A stretch of 64,000 nt of DNA from Bordetella parapertussis (lineage in GTDB: Bacteria; Pseudomonadota; Gammaproteobacteria; Burkholderiales; Burkholderiaceae_C): the NCBI GenBank assembly GCA_945878355.1, contig CAMCTC010000002.1, positions 1 to 64,000 of the forward strand, written 5' to 3'. Shown here in pieces: positions 1 to 9,603 of the stretch. Made by a program: the position numbers and the translations under genes. Below the pieces are notes generated by a model, which worked only from the letters and a program-made list of their open reading frames with translations, did no database searches and had not been told where the DNA came from. Positions within the stretch are counted from its first letter, which is position 1, and each line of letters begins with the position of its first letter.

Positions 1-149
1 ACCGTGCCAGTGCGGTGGGTGACAGCCCGCTGGCGCTCGAAGACCTCAAAGTGATCGTGCTGATGGTGTTCTGGAGCCTGGGCGAAGAGCCCGATGCCTT
101 GATCCTCGACGAGTTGTTCGTCGCACCGGAAGAGCGCCTGATCCACTGA
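1..149 (+). CDS. smg: Smg family protein (DUF494), C-terminal fragment
   Basis: The reading frame is open from the window edge (first full codon at base 3) to a TGA at 147-149, giving the last 48 residues of a protein. The tail has the segment [14 protein letters not shown] followed by LDELFV and a final LIH, which lines up well with the C-terminus of E. coli Smg (LEDLKWVILMVLF ... MEELLF ... MLH). Smg is a small conserved protein of unsettled function, usually encoded next to dprA and topA. Here the next gene is secF on the opposite strand, so the usual smg-topA adjacency is absent. The N-terminus lies outside the window. Bases 150-300 show no gene and no clear terminator. Confidence 0.8.
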   Translation, partial: RASAVGDSPLALEDLKVIVLMVFWSLGEEPDALILDELFVAPEERLIH

Positions 150-300
150 CCACGCGTCAGATCAAACCGTTCTCACCGAGGGTGGGCGTACCACTCAAGT
201 CCAACACTCTCGATGCCGAGTGAGACACTCAGCCGACCCAGCTGAATCGACTTGCCGAACCCCTGTGCGCAGCGCGTCGATGTGGCGATAGGCTCTCCGG

Positions 301-1335
301 CTAGGCTACCGCACCCGCATTAGGGTCGTTGGGGTCCTGCTCCTTGCCACTGGACTTGATCAGGTCTTCGCGCTTGACACCCAGCCACATCGCGATCGCC
401 GCAGCGACGAACACCGACGAATAGATACCGAACAGGATGCCGATGGTCAGCGCCACGGCGAAGTAGTGCAAGGTCGGGCCGCCAAAAAACAGCATCGACA
501 GCACCATCAACTGGGTAGAGCCGTGGGTGATGATCGTGCGGCTCATGGTGCTGGTGATCGCGTGGTCGATCACCTGCGCTGTCGTCAGCTTGCGGTACTT
601 TCGGAAAGCCTCGCGGATCCGGTCGAAGATCACCACCGATTCATTCACTGAATATCCCAGCACCGCCAGCACTGCGGCCAGCACCGCCAATGAAAACTCC
701 CATTGGAAGAAAGCGAAAAAACCCAGGATGATGATCACGTCGTGCAGGTTGGCGACGATCGCGGCGACCGAGAACTTCCACTCAAAGCGCAGCGCCAAAT
801 AGGCCATGATGCCGATCACGACAAAGGCCAGCGCCTTGGCACCGTCGCTGGCGAGTTCATCGCCGACCGCGGGACCGACGAACTCGGTGCGCGAAAGCTT
901 GATCGGCTCGTCGCCAGAGGCCGTGACGCAGGATGGTCGGCTGACCTGTTCACCCTGTGGCGTGGTGTAGGCCTTGGTGACCACAGCGCCGTTTTCGCTC
1001 TTGCACAGCGTGGCGAAGACCAGCGGCGCAACATCGGCCTGCTTGACCTGCGCACGCACCGGCAGACGAACCAGCACGTCGCGCGAGGTACCGAAATTCT
1101 GTACCTGCACCTCACCAAATCCGAGCTTGTCGACCGCGGCACGGGTCTTCTCCAGGTTGGCGACCTGGGTGTACTCGACCTCCACCACCGTGCCGCCGGT
1201 GAACTCGATCGACAGATGCAGGCCACGGCTGACCAGGAAGAACACAGCCAGCGCAAAAGTGACGAACGAGATGATGTTGAACACCAACGCGTGCCGCATG
1301 AACGGGATGTCGCGGTGAATCCTGAAAAATTCCAT
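301..1335 (-). CDS. secF: Protein translocase subunit SecF
   Basis: This 344-residue inner-membrane protein is the SecF half of the SecDF complex, which uses the proton gradient to help pull exported proteins through SecYEG. It has one N-terminal membrane segment (about residues 12-36), a periplasmic domain containing the family sequence SIEFTGGTVVEVEY, and a C-terminal block of five further membrane segments carrying the conserved GYSVNESVVIFDRIRE motif. The length is close to the usual SecF size. The ATG at 1335 is preceded by a good ribosome binding site (GAGGGAAG). It lies 21 bases downstream of secD and is clearly the last gene of a ybbN-yajC-secD-secF run. Confidence 0.97.
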   Translation of the reverse strand: MEFFRIHRDIPFMRHALVFNIISFVTFALAVFFLVSRGLHLSIEFTGGTVVEVEYTQVANLEKTRAAVDKLGFGEVQVQNFGTSRDVLVRLPVRAQVKQADVAPLVFATLCKSENGAVVTKAYTTPQGEQVSRPSCVTASGDEPIKLSRTEFVGPAVGDELASDGAKALAFVVIGIMAYLALRFEWKFSVAAIVANLHDVIIILGFFAFFQWEFSLAVLAAVLAVLGYSVNESVVIFDRIREAFRKYRKLTTAQVIDHAITSTMSRTIITHGSTQLMVLSMLFFGGPTLHYFAVALTIGILFGIYSSVFVAAAIAMWLGVKREDLIKSSGKEQDPNDPNAGAVA

Positions 1336-1356
1336 TTTGTTCTTCCCTCTGGCGCT

Positions 1357-3258
1357 TCAGGACTTGGCGACGGGTTCGTCGTTGGCGAGGTCAGTGCCGG
1401 GCAAGGTCGAGCCCTCGGGCCGCCAGACCTGGCCGATCGACACCGATCTCAGTCGCTTCTGGCCGCCGTACCAAAGGTTGACCAGACCGCGCGAGAACAT
1501 CACTGACGAGAACATCGAGGTCATGATGCCCAGGCAATGCACCACCGCGAAGCCGCGAACAAAGCCCGAGCCGAAAGCCAGCAAAGCCAGACCCGCGATC
1601 AGGGTGGTGATGTTGGAGTCAAGAATCGTCGCAAACGCACGCTCGTAACCGGCGTTGATCGCCGCCTGGGGCGAGGCGCCGCCGCGCAACTCCTCGCGAA
1701 CCCGCTCGTTGATCAGCACGTTGGAGTCGATCGCCATGCCCAGCGTCAGCGCGATCGCGGCGATGCCCGGCAATGTCAATGTGGCCTGCAGCATCGACAG
1801 TACGGAGATCAGCAGCAACAGGTTGAACGCCAGCGCCAGCGACGAAAACATGCCGAACAACCGGTAATAGCAGCACATGAACAAGGCAATCGCAGCAAAG
1901 CCATAACCCACGCTGGCAAAGCCTTTGGCGATGTTTTCAGCACCCAGGGTGGGGCCGATGGTGCGCTCCTCGATGATCTCCATCGGCGCGGCCAAGCTGC
2001 CGGCACGCAGCAACAAAGCGGTGTCAGCAGCCTCGCTGGTGCTCATACGGCCCGAGATCTGGAAACGGTTGCCGAGTTCGCCACGGATCACAGGCGCAGT
2101 GACGACCTCGCCCTTGCCCTTCTCGAACAACAGAATCGCCATGCGCTTGCCAACGTTCTCGCGCGAGATGTCGCGCATGATTCGGCCGCCTTTGGCGTCA
2201 ACCGTCAGGTGCACCGCAGCCTCCTGGTTGTCGAAACCGGGTTGGGCGTCAGTCAGGCTGTCGCCGGTCAGGATGACCTGGCGGAAGACGATGATCGGCG
2301 AGCCGTCGCGGTCGAGGTAGCGTTCGCTGCCGAAAGGCACCGGCCCGCCACCTCTCACGGCTTCGAGCGCCTCGGCCGAGGTGTTGACCATCCGCAGTTC
2401 AAGCGTGGCGGTGCGGCCGATGATGTCCTTGGCCTTGGCCGTGTCCTGCACGCCAGGCAATTGCACCACCACCCGGTCGCTGCCTTGCTGTTGGATCACC
2501 GGTTCGGCAACACCGAGTTCATTGACACGGTTGTGCAAGGTGGTGATGTTCTGCTTGATCGCCGCATCCTGCGCTGCGCGAGCCGCCACTGGCTTGAGCG
2601 CACCGGTCAGACGGAACTCGGCGCCGTCAGCACTTTCGGTCCACTGCATGTCGGGCAACTGGTCAGCGAGCAAGGCCTGGGCCTGGGCCAACACGGTTCG
2701 GTCTCGCACGCGCAAAACCACCAGATTGCCATCGCGGCTGATACCAGCGTGGCGGATGTTCTTGTCGCGCAGCAGGCTGCGCAGGTCACCGGCAGTGGCT
2801 TCGGCTTTCTTGGTCAACGAGGCCTTCATGTCGACCTGCATCAGAAAGTGCACGCCACCGCGCAAGTCCAGCCCCAGGTACATCGGCAGCGCATGCAGCT
2901 TCGTCAACCAAGCCGGCGATCGGCTCAGCAGGTTCAGCGCGACGATGTAGGACGGATCGGCCACATCGGGGTTGAGCGCCTTCGCGATCGCATCTTTGGC
3001 CTTGATTTGCTCGTCGGTGTTGCGAAGCCTGGCCTTGACCGAATTGCCCTCGAACTGAACAAAATCTGGCGTCAGGCTCGCGCCAGTAAGCGTCTTCTCG
3101 ATCCGCACGACCATCGCCTGATCAAGCTTGACCGTGGCTTTGGCACTGGAGATCTGAACCGCCGGCGCCTCGCCGTACAGATTGGGCAAGGTGTAGAGCA
3201 GGCCGATCAACAGCGCGAGCGCCAGGATCAGGTATTTCCACCAGGGGTAGCGATTCAT
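1357..3258 (-). CDS. secD: Protein translocase subunit SecD
   Basis: This 633-residue inner-membrane protein is the larger partner of SecF. It has one N-terminal membrane segment (about 8-26), a large periplasmic P1 region containing DLRGGVHFLMQVD, and five C-terminal membrane segments. The conserved AIDSNVLINERVREELR stretch carries the membrane aspartate needed for proton-driven function. The length matches beta-proteobacterial SecD. It is followed at 21 bases by secF and preceded by yajC about 150 bases upstream on the same strand. A long open frame on the opposite strand (1537-3381) is only a high-GC shadow. Confidence 0.97.
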   Translation of the reverse strand: MNRYPWWKYLILALALLIGLLYTLPNLYGEAPAVQISSAKATVKLDQAMVVRIEKTLTGASLTPDFVQFEGNSVKARLRNTDEQIKAKDAIAKALNPDVADPSYIVALNLLSRSPAWLTKLHALPMYLGLDLRGGVHFLMQVDMKASLTKKAEATAGDLRSLLRDKNIRHAGISRDGNLVVLRVRDRTVLAQAQALLADQLPDMQWTESADGAEFRLTGALKPVAARAAQDAAIKQNITTLHNRVNELGVAEPVIQQQGSDRVVVQLPGVQDTAKAKDIIGRTATLELRMVNTSAEALEAVRGGGPVPFGSERYLDRDGSPIIVFRQVILTGDSLTDAQPGFDNQEAAVHLTVDAKGGRIMRDISRENVGKRMAILLFEKGKGEVVTAPVIRGELGNRFQISGRMSTSEAADTALLLRAGSLAAPMEIIEERTIGPTLGAENIAKGFASVGYGFAAIALFMCCYYRLFGMFSSLALAFNLLLLISVLSMLQATLTLPGIAAIALTLGMAIDSNVLINERVREELRGGASPQAAINAGYERAFATILDSNITTLIAGLALLAFGSGFVRGFAVVHCLGIMTSMFSSVMFSRGLVNLWYGGQKRLRSVSIGQVWRPEGSTLPGTDLANDEPVAKS

Positions 3259-3411
3259 CGTGCGTTCCTCAGCCCTGTCGCCCGGGTGGGCGCAGAGCGG
3301 GCTTTCAGCGGACTCGAGGGCGGTCGGTTCAATCGGCTGGAACGCGAAGCGCCCCAGCTCAGACCACCATCGTCGCCGTAGCGGCCGCCGGCTGGCTGGC
3401 GGCCTGTGGAC

Positions 3412-3756
3412 TTACTTGCCGAAGCTACCCTTTGGCAGCACCTGCACCACGGCGCTGCGCTGGACCTGCACCTCGACGCCGTTGGCCACTTCGATCTGCA
3501 GCATGCTCTCGCCCATCTTGGCCACACGCCCGATCAAGCCGCCAGTGGTGACGACTTCGTCGCCCTTGGCCAACGCGTCGATCATGGACTTGTGCTCTTT
3601 CTGGCGCTTCATCTGCGGCCGGATCATGATGAAGTACAAGACCACGAACATCAGCACCAGCGGCAGGAACTGGCCGAGCGAGCCGAACATAGACTCGAGA
3701 CCGCCACCTGCGGCAGCAGCAGGCGCGGTCTGGGCAAAGGCTTGGGAAATGAACAC
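3412..3756 (-). CDS. yajC: Preprotein translocase accessory subunit YajC
   Basis: This small inner-membrane protein associates with SecDF. I place the start at the GTG at 3756, giving 114 residues beginning VFISQAFAQ, because this is the family N-terminus and an AAGGA ribosome site lies just upstream. An ATG at 3798 would add 14 residues that do not look like YajC. There is a single membrane segment (about residues 22-42) ending in the typical IMIRPQMKRQKEH, then a soluble domain with KGDEVVTTGGLIGRV, the YajC signature. It precedes secD on the same strand. The queA-tgt genes that commonly lie upstream in other proteobacteria are not here; ybbN is. Confidence 0.94.
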   Translation of the reverse strand: MFISQAFAQTAPAAAAGGGLESMFGSLGQFLPLVLMFVVLYFIMIRPQMKRQKEHKSMIDALAKGDEVVTTGGLIGRVAKMGESMLQIEVANGVEVQVQRSAVVQVLPKGSFGK

Positions 3757-3858
3757 GATGGAAATCCTTGGCTGAACGCCCGCACGGCTGCGGGTCAACT
3801 CGATATTGTAGGTGGGCTGCCTGGCAACCCGGGTCCGAGGCGCAGCCCGGTGCAGGGA

Positions 3859-4812
3859 TCAGAACAGCGCCATGCTGAGCTTGCGGCGGTACTGGTCGAT
3901 CACCGGGTCGCTGGGCGCCACCGCAGCGCGGCCGATCACCTCGAGCGCGCCCTTGGCAGGCTCCGCGGCGCTCTTCCCAGGCGCAGGCTTGGGCGCGGGC
4001 TTGCCCATCAGGGTGAGGATCGCCACATAAGTCTTGCGCGCCAGTTCGTCGCTCCAACTCTTGTCGCGCATCACGATCTCGAGCAGTTCGTCCATCGCCT
4101 CAGTGAATCGCCCCGCCGCCATGGCCTGTTGGGCCAGCTCGTAGCGGGCCTCGAAATCGCGCCGATTGGCCGCAATCGCTGCGGCCAGATCCTGGGGCGA
4201 GCGGGTGGCGGGCGCTTTCTCGCAGGCCGCAAGCCAGAGCCCAAGTGCGGCGATACGACCATCGACCATGCCCCTGGGTGCCATCGGCTGCCAGGCCTCG
4301 CGCGCCAGCGCCAGCGCCCCAGTTTCGATCAACAGCTTGACATAGTCGCCTCTGACCGCATCGTCAGCGGGGTCGGCGGCCAGCGCATGGGCCTGCTTGG
4401 CCAACGCAGCGTCGACGTCGTCGTCCAGCGCAGGAGACTCTTCAGGCTCCTCAACCTCGGCCTCCACCAAATCGGCCGGCGCCACATGGCGGTCGAGAAA
4501 CTCGCAGATCTGCGCCTCGGGCAAGGCGCCGACAAAACCGTCGACCGGTTGCCCGTCCTTGAACATCACGCAGAAGGGGATCGACCGCACACCAAAGGCC
4601 TGGCTGAGCTGGGCTGCGATCTCGGGTTGGTCGTCGCTGTTGAGTTTGGCAAGCTTGAACCGGCCCGCGTAGGCTTGTTCAACCTTCTCGAGCAGAGGTC
4701 CCAAGCTACGGCAGGGGCCGCACCATGGCGCCCAGATGTCCAACAGCACCGGTTGCTGCTGGGATGCCTGGATCAGCTCGGCTTCGATATTTTGGATCGT
4801 GATGTCGCTCAT
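3859..4812 (-). CDS. ybbN: Thioredoxin-fold co-chaperone (YbbN/CnoX-like) with TPR tail
   Basis: The protein has an N-terminal thioredoxin domain (about residues 8-110) with an intact active site WAPWCGPC and the cis-proline region RSIPFCVMF, followed by an alpha-helical tetratricopeptide-like region to the end. This is the architecture of YbbN/CnoX, a cytoplasmic redox-linked holdase that hands clients to GroEL or DnaK. Unlike E. coli CnoX, which has SxxC, both cysteines are present, so reductase activity is plausible. The start is set at the ATG at 4812 (MSDITIQNIE), giving 317 residues; an upstream ATG at 4869 would add an unstructured stretch. It is read toward yajC, with purE divergent. 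Confidence 0.88.
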   Translation of the reverse strand: MSDITIQNIEAELIQASQQQPVLLDIWAPWCGPCRSLGPLLEKVEQAYAGRFKLAKLNSDDQPEIAAQLSQAFGVRSIPFCVMFKDGQPVDGFVGALPEAQICEFLDRHVAPADLVEAEVEEPEESPALDDDVDAALAKQAHALAADPADDAVRGDYVKLLIETGALALAREAWQPMAPRGMVDGRIAALGLWLAACEKAPATRSPQDLAAAIAANRRDFEARYELAQQAMAAGRFTEAMDELLEIVMRDKSWSDELARKTYVAILTLMGKPAPKPAPGKSAAEPAKGALEVIGRAAVAPSDPVIDQYRRKLSMALF

Positions 4813-4894
4813 GATGTCAGCAGCAGGCTCATGTGAGGGGTCAGGGAAAGGGTGACAGGGAACAGCCAAGTCAGGACAGATAGAGGCAGCCGCC

Positions 4895-4900
4895 TACAAT
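4895..4900 (+). promoter_or_regulatory. Putative -10 box for the purE-purK-sua5 genes
   Basis: TACAAT matches the sigma-70 -10 consensus in five of six positions and lies 33-42 bases before the likely purE starts. No strong -35 is visible at 16-18 bases. If this is the promoter, the upstream ATG at 4852 cannot be the purE start. Confidence 0.45.
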
Positions 4901-4932
4901 TCAATGCTCGCAGACCCGCCGGAGCCTTGGCC

Positions 4933-5460
4933 TTGCCTGATGTGGAAAACAGCACGGAAAACAACGCCAACGCCCTGGTCGGCGTCTTGATGGGATCGTC
5001 CAGCGACTGGGAAACCATGCGCCAGGCCGCCCAGATTCTCGCCGAGTTTGGCGTCGCCCATGAATGCCGGGTGGTTTCGGCGCACCGCATGCCCGACCAG
5101 ATGTTCGCCTACGCCGAGGCGGCCTCAAGCCGAGGCTTGCGCGCGATCATCGCCGGCGCTGGCGGCGCAGCCCATCTGCCCGGCATGCTCGCGGCCAAAA
5201 CCACCGTGCCCGTGTTGGGCGTTCCGGTGCCCAGCAAGCACCTGTCCGGGGTTGACTCACTGCATTCGATCGTCCAGATGCCCAAAGGCATCCCGGTGGC
5301 GACCTTCGCCATCGGCGCGGCTGGCGCGGCCAACGCGGCCTTGTTTGCGGTGGCGATGCTCGCCAGCGGCGATGCCACGCTGCTGGCCAAGCTCAAGGCC
5401 TTCCGCGCCAGCCAGACCGCCGCAGCGCAAGCCATGACCGCCGAATTGGATCTACCGTGA
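4933..5460 (+). CDS. purE: 5-(carboxyamino)imidazole ribonucleotide mutase PurE
   Basis: PurE moves the carboxyl group of N5-CAIR to give CAIR in purine synthesis, working after PurK. The class I signature GSSSDWETM near the N-terminus and the catalytic-histidine motif VSAHRMPD are both present, as is the glycine-rich [12 protein letters not shown] loop. The start is uncertain. I choose TTG at 4933 (175 residues) because GGAG lies about 9 bases upstream; GTG at 4942 is an alternative. An ATG at 4852 would give a 202-residue protein and lies upstream of the TACAAT box. The stop overlaps the purK start (GTGA), so translation is coupled. Confidence 0.93.
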   Translation: MPDVENSTENNANALVGVLMGSSSDWETMRQAAQILAEFGVAHECRVVSAHRMPDQMFAYAEAASSRGLRAIIAGAGGAAHLPGMLAAKTTVPVLGVPVPSKHLSGVDSLHSIVQMPKGIPVATFAIGAAGAANAALFAVAMLASGDATLLAKLKAFRASQTAAAQAMTAELDLP

Positions 5461-6629
5461 ACGAAAAAGTCATATTTCCTGGCGCGACACTGGGTGTGAT
5501 GGGCGGCGGTCAACTGGGCCGGATGTTCGTGCAGGCAGCGCAGTCCATGGGCTACTTCACTGCGGTGCTAGACCCCGACCCGACCTCGCCAGCCGGACTG
5601 GTGGCGCACTACCACATCGCCACCGACTACCTAGACGAACAAGGCCTGGCGCAGTTGATGCAGCGATGCGCAGCCATCACCACCGAGTTCGAAAACGTGC
5701 CCGCAGGCGCGCTCGTCACACTGGGCGCTTACCGGCGGGTGGCGCCAGCGGCCGACGGCGTGGCGGTTTGCCAGGACCGCTCGGCCGAAAAGGCTTGGTT
5801 CCGCCGCTGCGGCGTGGCTTGTGCGCCCCACGCTTTGATCGACACGCACGAGCGCCTGGCTGCCGTGAGCGACGACTTGCTGCCAGGCATCCTCAAAACC
5901 GCCAGGCTGGGCTATGACGGCAAGGGTCAACGCCGCGTCGCCGACCGCGCCGCGCTGGCCGAAGCCTGGCAACAACTCGGCCAGCCACCCTGCGTGCTGG
6001 AAAAACTGCTGCCACTGGCGCTGGAGTTGAGCGTGGTGGTGGCGCGCAGCGCGACCGGCCAGACGGTCCAGCTGCCGGTGCAGCAAAACCTGCACCGAGA
6101 CGGCATTCTGGCCGTCACCCAGGTGCCCTCACCCGACGCCACCATCGCGCAGCAATCCCAGGCCAGCCAGGCCGCCTCGGCGCTGGCCGAAGCGATGGAC
6201 TATGTCGGCGTGTTGTGTGTCGAGTTCTTCGTGCTGGCCGATGGCAGCCTGGTGGCCAACGAGATGGCACCGCGACCGCACAACTCGGCCCACTGGTCGA
6301 TCGACGGCAGCGACATCAGCCAATTCGAGTTGCAGGTACGCACCCTCACCGGCCTGCCGCTGACAGCACCGCGCCAGCATTCGGCCGCGGTGATGCTCAA
6401 CCTGCTCGGCGACCTGTGGTTCGTCGACAGCGCCACAGAGAAAACGCCGCCCTGGGATCGCGTACTGGCGCTACCTGGCGTGCACCTGCACCTTTATGGC
6501 AAGGCCAGCGCCAGGCCAGGCCGCAAGATGGGCCATTTGACCGTCACGGGGATTGACGCTGACAGCGCCCGAGCCGGAGCTTTGCAGGCCGCCGAGATCC
6601 TGGGCTTGCCGACCTGGTCGGCTGCCTGA
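5457..6629 (+). CDS. purK: 5-(carboxyamino)imidazole ribonucleotide synthase PurK
   Basis: This ATP-grasp enzyme makes N5-CAIR from AIR, bicarbonate and ATP, the substrate for PurE encoded just upstream. The 390 residues begin with [13 protein letters not shown], the family N-terminal nucleotide-fold signature. ATP-grasp elements include [19 protein letters not shown] and [16 protein letters not shown], the last being a hallmark of PurK. The start is a GTG that overlaps the purE stop by 4 bases. The next gene, sua5, starts 5 bases after the purK stop, so the three form one transcription unit. Confidence 0.97.
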   Translation: MNEKVIFPGATLGVMGGGQLGRMFVQAAQSMGYFTAVLDPDPTSPAGLVAHYHIATDYLDEQGLAQLMQRCAAITTEFENVPAGALVTLGAYRRVAPAADGVAVCQDRSAEKAWFRRCGVACAPHALIDTHERLAAVSDDLLPGILKTARLGYDGKGQRRVADRAALAEAWQQLGQPPCVLEKLLPLALELSVVVARSATGQTVQLPVQQNLHRDGILAVTQVPSPDATIAQQSQASQAASALAEAMDYVGVLCVEFFVLADGSLVANEMAPRPHNSAHWSIDGSDISQFELQVRTLTGLPLTAPRQHSAAVMLNLLGDLWFVDSATEKTPPWDRVLALPGVHLHLYGKASARPGRKMGHLTVTGIDADSARAGALQAAEILGLPTWSAA

Positions 6630-6634
6630 CCCAC

Positions 6635-7609
6635 ATGGGCTTGCTGCGCGGCGATGACCCGGACGCGTTGGCCGCCGCTGCCCGGCGCTTGGCCGACGGC
6701 GGGCTGGTGGCATTTCCGACCGAAACCGTCTACGGCCTGGGTGCTCGTGCTGACAGCGACTTGGCCGTGGCAGGCATCTTCAACGCCAAGGGCCGGCCGG
6801 CCGACCACCCGCTGATCGTCCACGTCAGCGATCTGGCGCAGGCCGCCAGCTTTGCCGCCACGCTGCCAGAGTCAGCGCAGCGCTTGGCTCAAGCTTTCTG
6901 GCCCGGTCCAGTGACGGTGATCGTGCCGCGGGCAACCGGCATGGCCAACGCAGCCGCTGGCGGCCAGTCCAGCATCGGCTTGCGCTGCCCGGCCCACCCG
7001 GTGGCGCTGGCGCTGCTGCGCGAAGCGGCTGCGCTGGGCGTGGCCGGTGTGGCAGGGCCCAGCGCCAACCGTTTCGGCCGTGTCAGCCCCACCAGCGCCG
7101 CCCATGTGGCACAGGAGTTCGGCCCCGACCTCTGGGTGCTGGACGGCGGCGATTGCGCGCTGGGGATCGAATCGACCATCATCGACCTCAGCCGCCGTCA
7201 CCCGGTGCTGCTGCGACCAGGCGTGCTGACGCGCGCCAAACTCGAAGCCGTTCTCGGCGAACCGCTGCGCGAACCTGACAACCAGGCGCCGCGCGCGCCG
7301 GGCACTTTGGCGTCGCACTACGCGCCGAGCGCCAAGGTCAGTCTGTGGTCAAGCCAGGCCTTGGCCGAGGCACTGGCTCGGCTTGGGCAGCTGCCGGCGG
7401 GCGTGGCGGTATATTCCCGCCAGGAAATCGACGTCGGCCCGAGAGGTCGGCGCATGCCGGACGATCCGGCAGCGGCGGCGCATGAGTTGTTCGGCGTGCT
7501 GCGGCGATTCGATGCTGCAGGCATGGCCGAGATCTGGGTCGAGCAAGCAAGCGACGATCCGGCGTGGGAAGGTGTGATGGATCGTCTGCGGCGGGCGGCC
7601 GCCTCTTGA
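6635..7609 (+). CDS. tsaC: L-threonylcarbamoyladenylate synthase, Sua5 type
   Basis: The enzyme makes threonylcarbamoyl-AMP from threonine, bicarbonate and ATP, the first step of t6A formation at position 37 of tRNAs reading ANN codons. The YrdC domain (about residues 10-200) has AFPTETVYGLGARAD, the KGRP segment and GPSANRFGRVSPT, covering the substrate-binding residues. At 324 residues it is the long Sua5 form, with a linker (APGTLASHYAPSAKV) leading to the extra C-terminal domain that the short TsaC lacks. It sits in the purEK unit; tsaB, a partner in the same modification, is 1.2 kb downstream. Confidence 0.93.
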   Translation: MGLLRGDDPDALAAAARRLADGGLVAFPTETVYGLGARADSDLAVAGIFNAKGRPADHPLIVHVSDLAQAASFAATLPESAQRLAQAFWPGPVTVIVPRATGMANAAAGGQSSIGLRCPAHPVALALLREAAALGVAGVAGPSANRFGRVSPTSAAHVAQEFGPDLWVLDGGDCALGIESTIIDLSRRHPVLLRPGVLTRAKLEAVLGEPLREPDNQAPRAPGTLASHYAPSAKVSLWSSQALAEALARLGQLPAGVAVYSRQEIDVGPRGRRMPDDPAAAAHELFGVLRRFDAAGMAEIWVEQASDDPAWEGVMDRLRRAAAS

Positions 7610-7653
7610 GGCGCCAACCGTCGCAGGCGCAATGTGTGACTGATGGAAATCTG

Positions 7654-8658
7654 ATGACTCTCTTTCGTGATCTGCGCCGCCTGGGCGCGACCCTGTTGGC
7701 GCCGGTGATGCTGTCGACGGCACTGCTGGCGGCCTGCGGCGGCGGTACCCAACAGGTGCAATCCTTTGTGCCCGCCAGGCTGATCGTGTTCGGTGACGAG
7801 AACAGCATGATCGAAAACGACGGCAACGGCGACGGCTTCAAGTACACGGTCAATGATCGCAGTGCCAGCACGGGCAAGTGCCTGGCGCTGCCGACTTTTG
7901 CGCAAAGCCTGGCCAGCCTGTACGGGTTTGTTTTCGAACAGTGCAACCCCAATGGCGACATGCCCAAAGCCTTCATCCGCGCGCAGCGCCTGGCCACGGT
8001 CGACGACGCGCGCACCGGACTGGCACAGCAATTGGCCAGCCAAGCCGATCTGAATCGAAAGGATTTGGTCAGCGTGATGATCGGCAGCAATGACATCATC
8101 GCGCTCTACGAACGCACCCAAAGCGGGCTCGCGCGGGCCGACGCCCTGGCCGAGGCGCAGCGGCGCGGCGCGCTGGCCGCGGTCCAGGTCAACGCGATGC
8201 TCGCGACGGGAGCCCGCGCGATCGTGTTCACGGTGCCTGACCTGAGCAGCAGTCCGTACGCAGCACGCGCCAGCCTGCGCGACCCCGGTGCACCTCAACT
8301 CTTGAGCGATTTGACCTACCAGTTCAACGCCTACCTGCGAACCCAAATCGATTCGAGCGCCTACGACGGACGCAACTACGGCCTGGTGCTGGCCGACGAT
8401 ATCGTCGCCGCGATGGCCAAGTCACCCGGATCGTTCCTGACCGTACCTGCCGTCACCAACATGCCGGCCTGCATCCTGCCCAACGACACCAGCGCCAATG
8501 CAGTGGCCACCGCCTTGCTAGCCTGCGACCTCAAAAACCTGGTCGGCGGCGCGACAGCTACCAGCCACCTGTGGGCCAGCGACCGCCACCTCGGCGTCAA
8601 CGCGCACAGCAGTATCGGGTCACAGGCGGCAGCGCGCGCCACCGGCAACCCGTTCTGA
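7654..8658 (+). CDS. SGNH/GDSL-like lipoprotein, nucleophile serine not in the usual place
   Basis: The start is the ATG at 7654, because the following 20 residues form a lipoprotein signal ending in the lipobox LLAAC; 334 residues result. The mature part resembles SGNH hydrolases. It has a block I region (IVFGDENSMIE), a block III SVMIGSNDI with the expected Gly and Asn, and a C-terminal block V WASDRHLGVNAH with Asp and His. In block I the residue normally supplying the catalytic serine (GDS) is Glu, with a Ser two positions later. It may therefore be non-catalytic or use a shifted serine. It is probably exported and lipid-anchored. The substrate is unknown. Confidence 0.75.
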   Translation: MTLFRDLRRLGATLLAPVMLSTALLAACGGGTQQVQSFVPARLIVFGDENSMIENDGNGDGFKYTVNDRSASTGKCLALPTFAQSLASLYGFVFEQCNPNGDMPKAFIRAQRLATVDDARTGLAQQLASQADLNRKDLVSVMIGSNDIIALYERTQSGLARADALAEAQRRGALAAVQVNAMLATGARAIVFTVPDLSSSPYAARASLRDPGAPQLLSDLTYQFNAYLRTQIDSSAYDGRNYGLVLADDIVAAMAKSPGSFLTVPAVTNMPACILPNDTSANAVATALLACDLKNLVGGATATSHLWASDRHLGVNAHSSIGSQAAARATGNPF

Positions 8659-8826
8659 GCGTCCGGTGCGTCGAGCGGCAGTTCATCACCGAGCGCAGAG
8701 CCCCTAGGCACAGGATCAGCGAACGTCGATGCGGCGATACACCGGCAGCATTTGACGCATGACCGGCCTACCCAGCCGCCGACAAGAACGCGGCTGCGGT
8801 GTCGACCGCTAAACTCTGCGCCCGCC

Positions 8827-9603
8827 ATGACGCCTTGCTTGCTCGCACTCGACACATCGACCGACCTGATGGCCGTGGCACTGCTCACGCCGGCCGGCGA
8901 GTACCTCGCCAACGAGCGCGGCGGACCGCTGGCTTCGGCTCGGCTGATCCCTCTGCTGCTGCAGTTGCTGGCCGACGCTGGCGTGGCACTGTCAGAGGTC
9001 CAGGCGATCGCCTTCGGTCAGGGGCCGGGTGCTTTCACCGGCCTGCGCACCGCATGCGCCGTAGCGCAGGGATTGGCATTCGCCGGCAACACCCCGGTGC
9101 TGGCAATCGACAGTCTGCTGCTGATTGCCGAGGACGCGAGGGCGCAAGCAACCGAATGCGCGGGATCGGCCAAGACCCCCACCGGTTTGAATATCACCAG
9201 CGCACCTGAAGACTGGTGGGTCGCGATGGATGCCCGAATGGACGAGGTCTACGCCGCTCGATATGTCCATGACAGCAAGGGCTGGCAGACAAGCATGGCG
9301 CCGCAACTGTGGACCCTGCCAGCGCTGTCACGCGCATGGCTCGCCGAGCCGCCTTTGCGCGTGGCCGGCAGTGCTGTAAGCGCATTTGGCGATCGGCTGC
9401 CCTGGGGCGACATTGAGTGCTGGCCCGAGACCCACAACCGTGCCAGCGCGCTGCTGCGCTTGGCGCGTGCGGCCTGGGATCAAGGCCGGGGCATCGCTGC
9501 CGACCAAGCGCTGCCGCTGTACCTGCGCGACAAGGTGGCGCTGACCACCGCTGAACGACTGGTACAACGCCAAACCGTGGCGCCTGTGGCAAGACTCGCA
9601 TGA
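8827..9603 (+). CDS. tsaB: tRNA t6A biosynthesis protein TsaB
   Basis: TsaB (YeaZ) is the scaffold partner of TsaD in the bacterial complex that transfers the threonylcarbamoyl group to tRNA A37. The 258 residues start at the ATG at 8827 (MTPCLLALDTSTD), the family N-terminus of the ASKHA fold. The conserved FGQGPGAFTGLRTACAVAQGLA follows at about residue 60. A possible -10 (TAAACT, 8810-8815) lies only 11 bases before the ATG, so the message may have almost no leader. The stop overlaps the rimI start by 4 bases (ATGA), a common pairing. Confidence 0.93.
   Translation: MTPCLLALDTSTDLMAVALLTPAGEYLANERGGPLASARLIPLLLQLLADAGVALSEVQAIAFGQGPGAFTGLRTACAVAQGLAFAGNTPVLAIDSLLLIAEDARAQATECAGSAKTPTGLNITSAPEDWWVAMDARMDEVYAARYVHDSKGWQTSMAPQLWTLPALSRAWLAEPPLRVAGSAVSAFGDRLPWGDIECWPETHNRASALLRLARAAWDQGRGIAADQALPLYLRDKVALTTAERLVQRQTVAPVARLA

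Noticed and set aside
1537..3381. 614-codon plus-strand open frame
   Set aside because: It is antisense to secD, which has clear family motifs; the composition is Gln/Arg/His-rich, typical of shadow frames.
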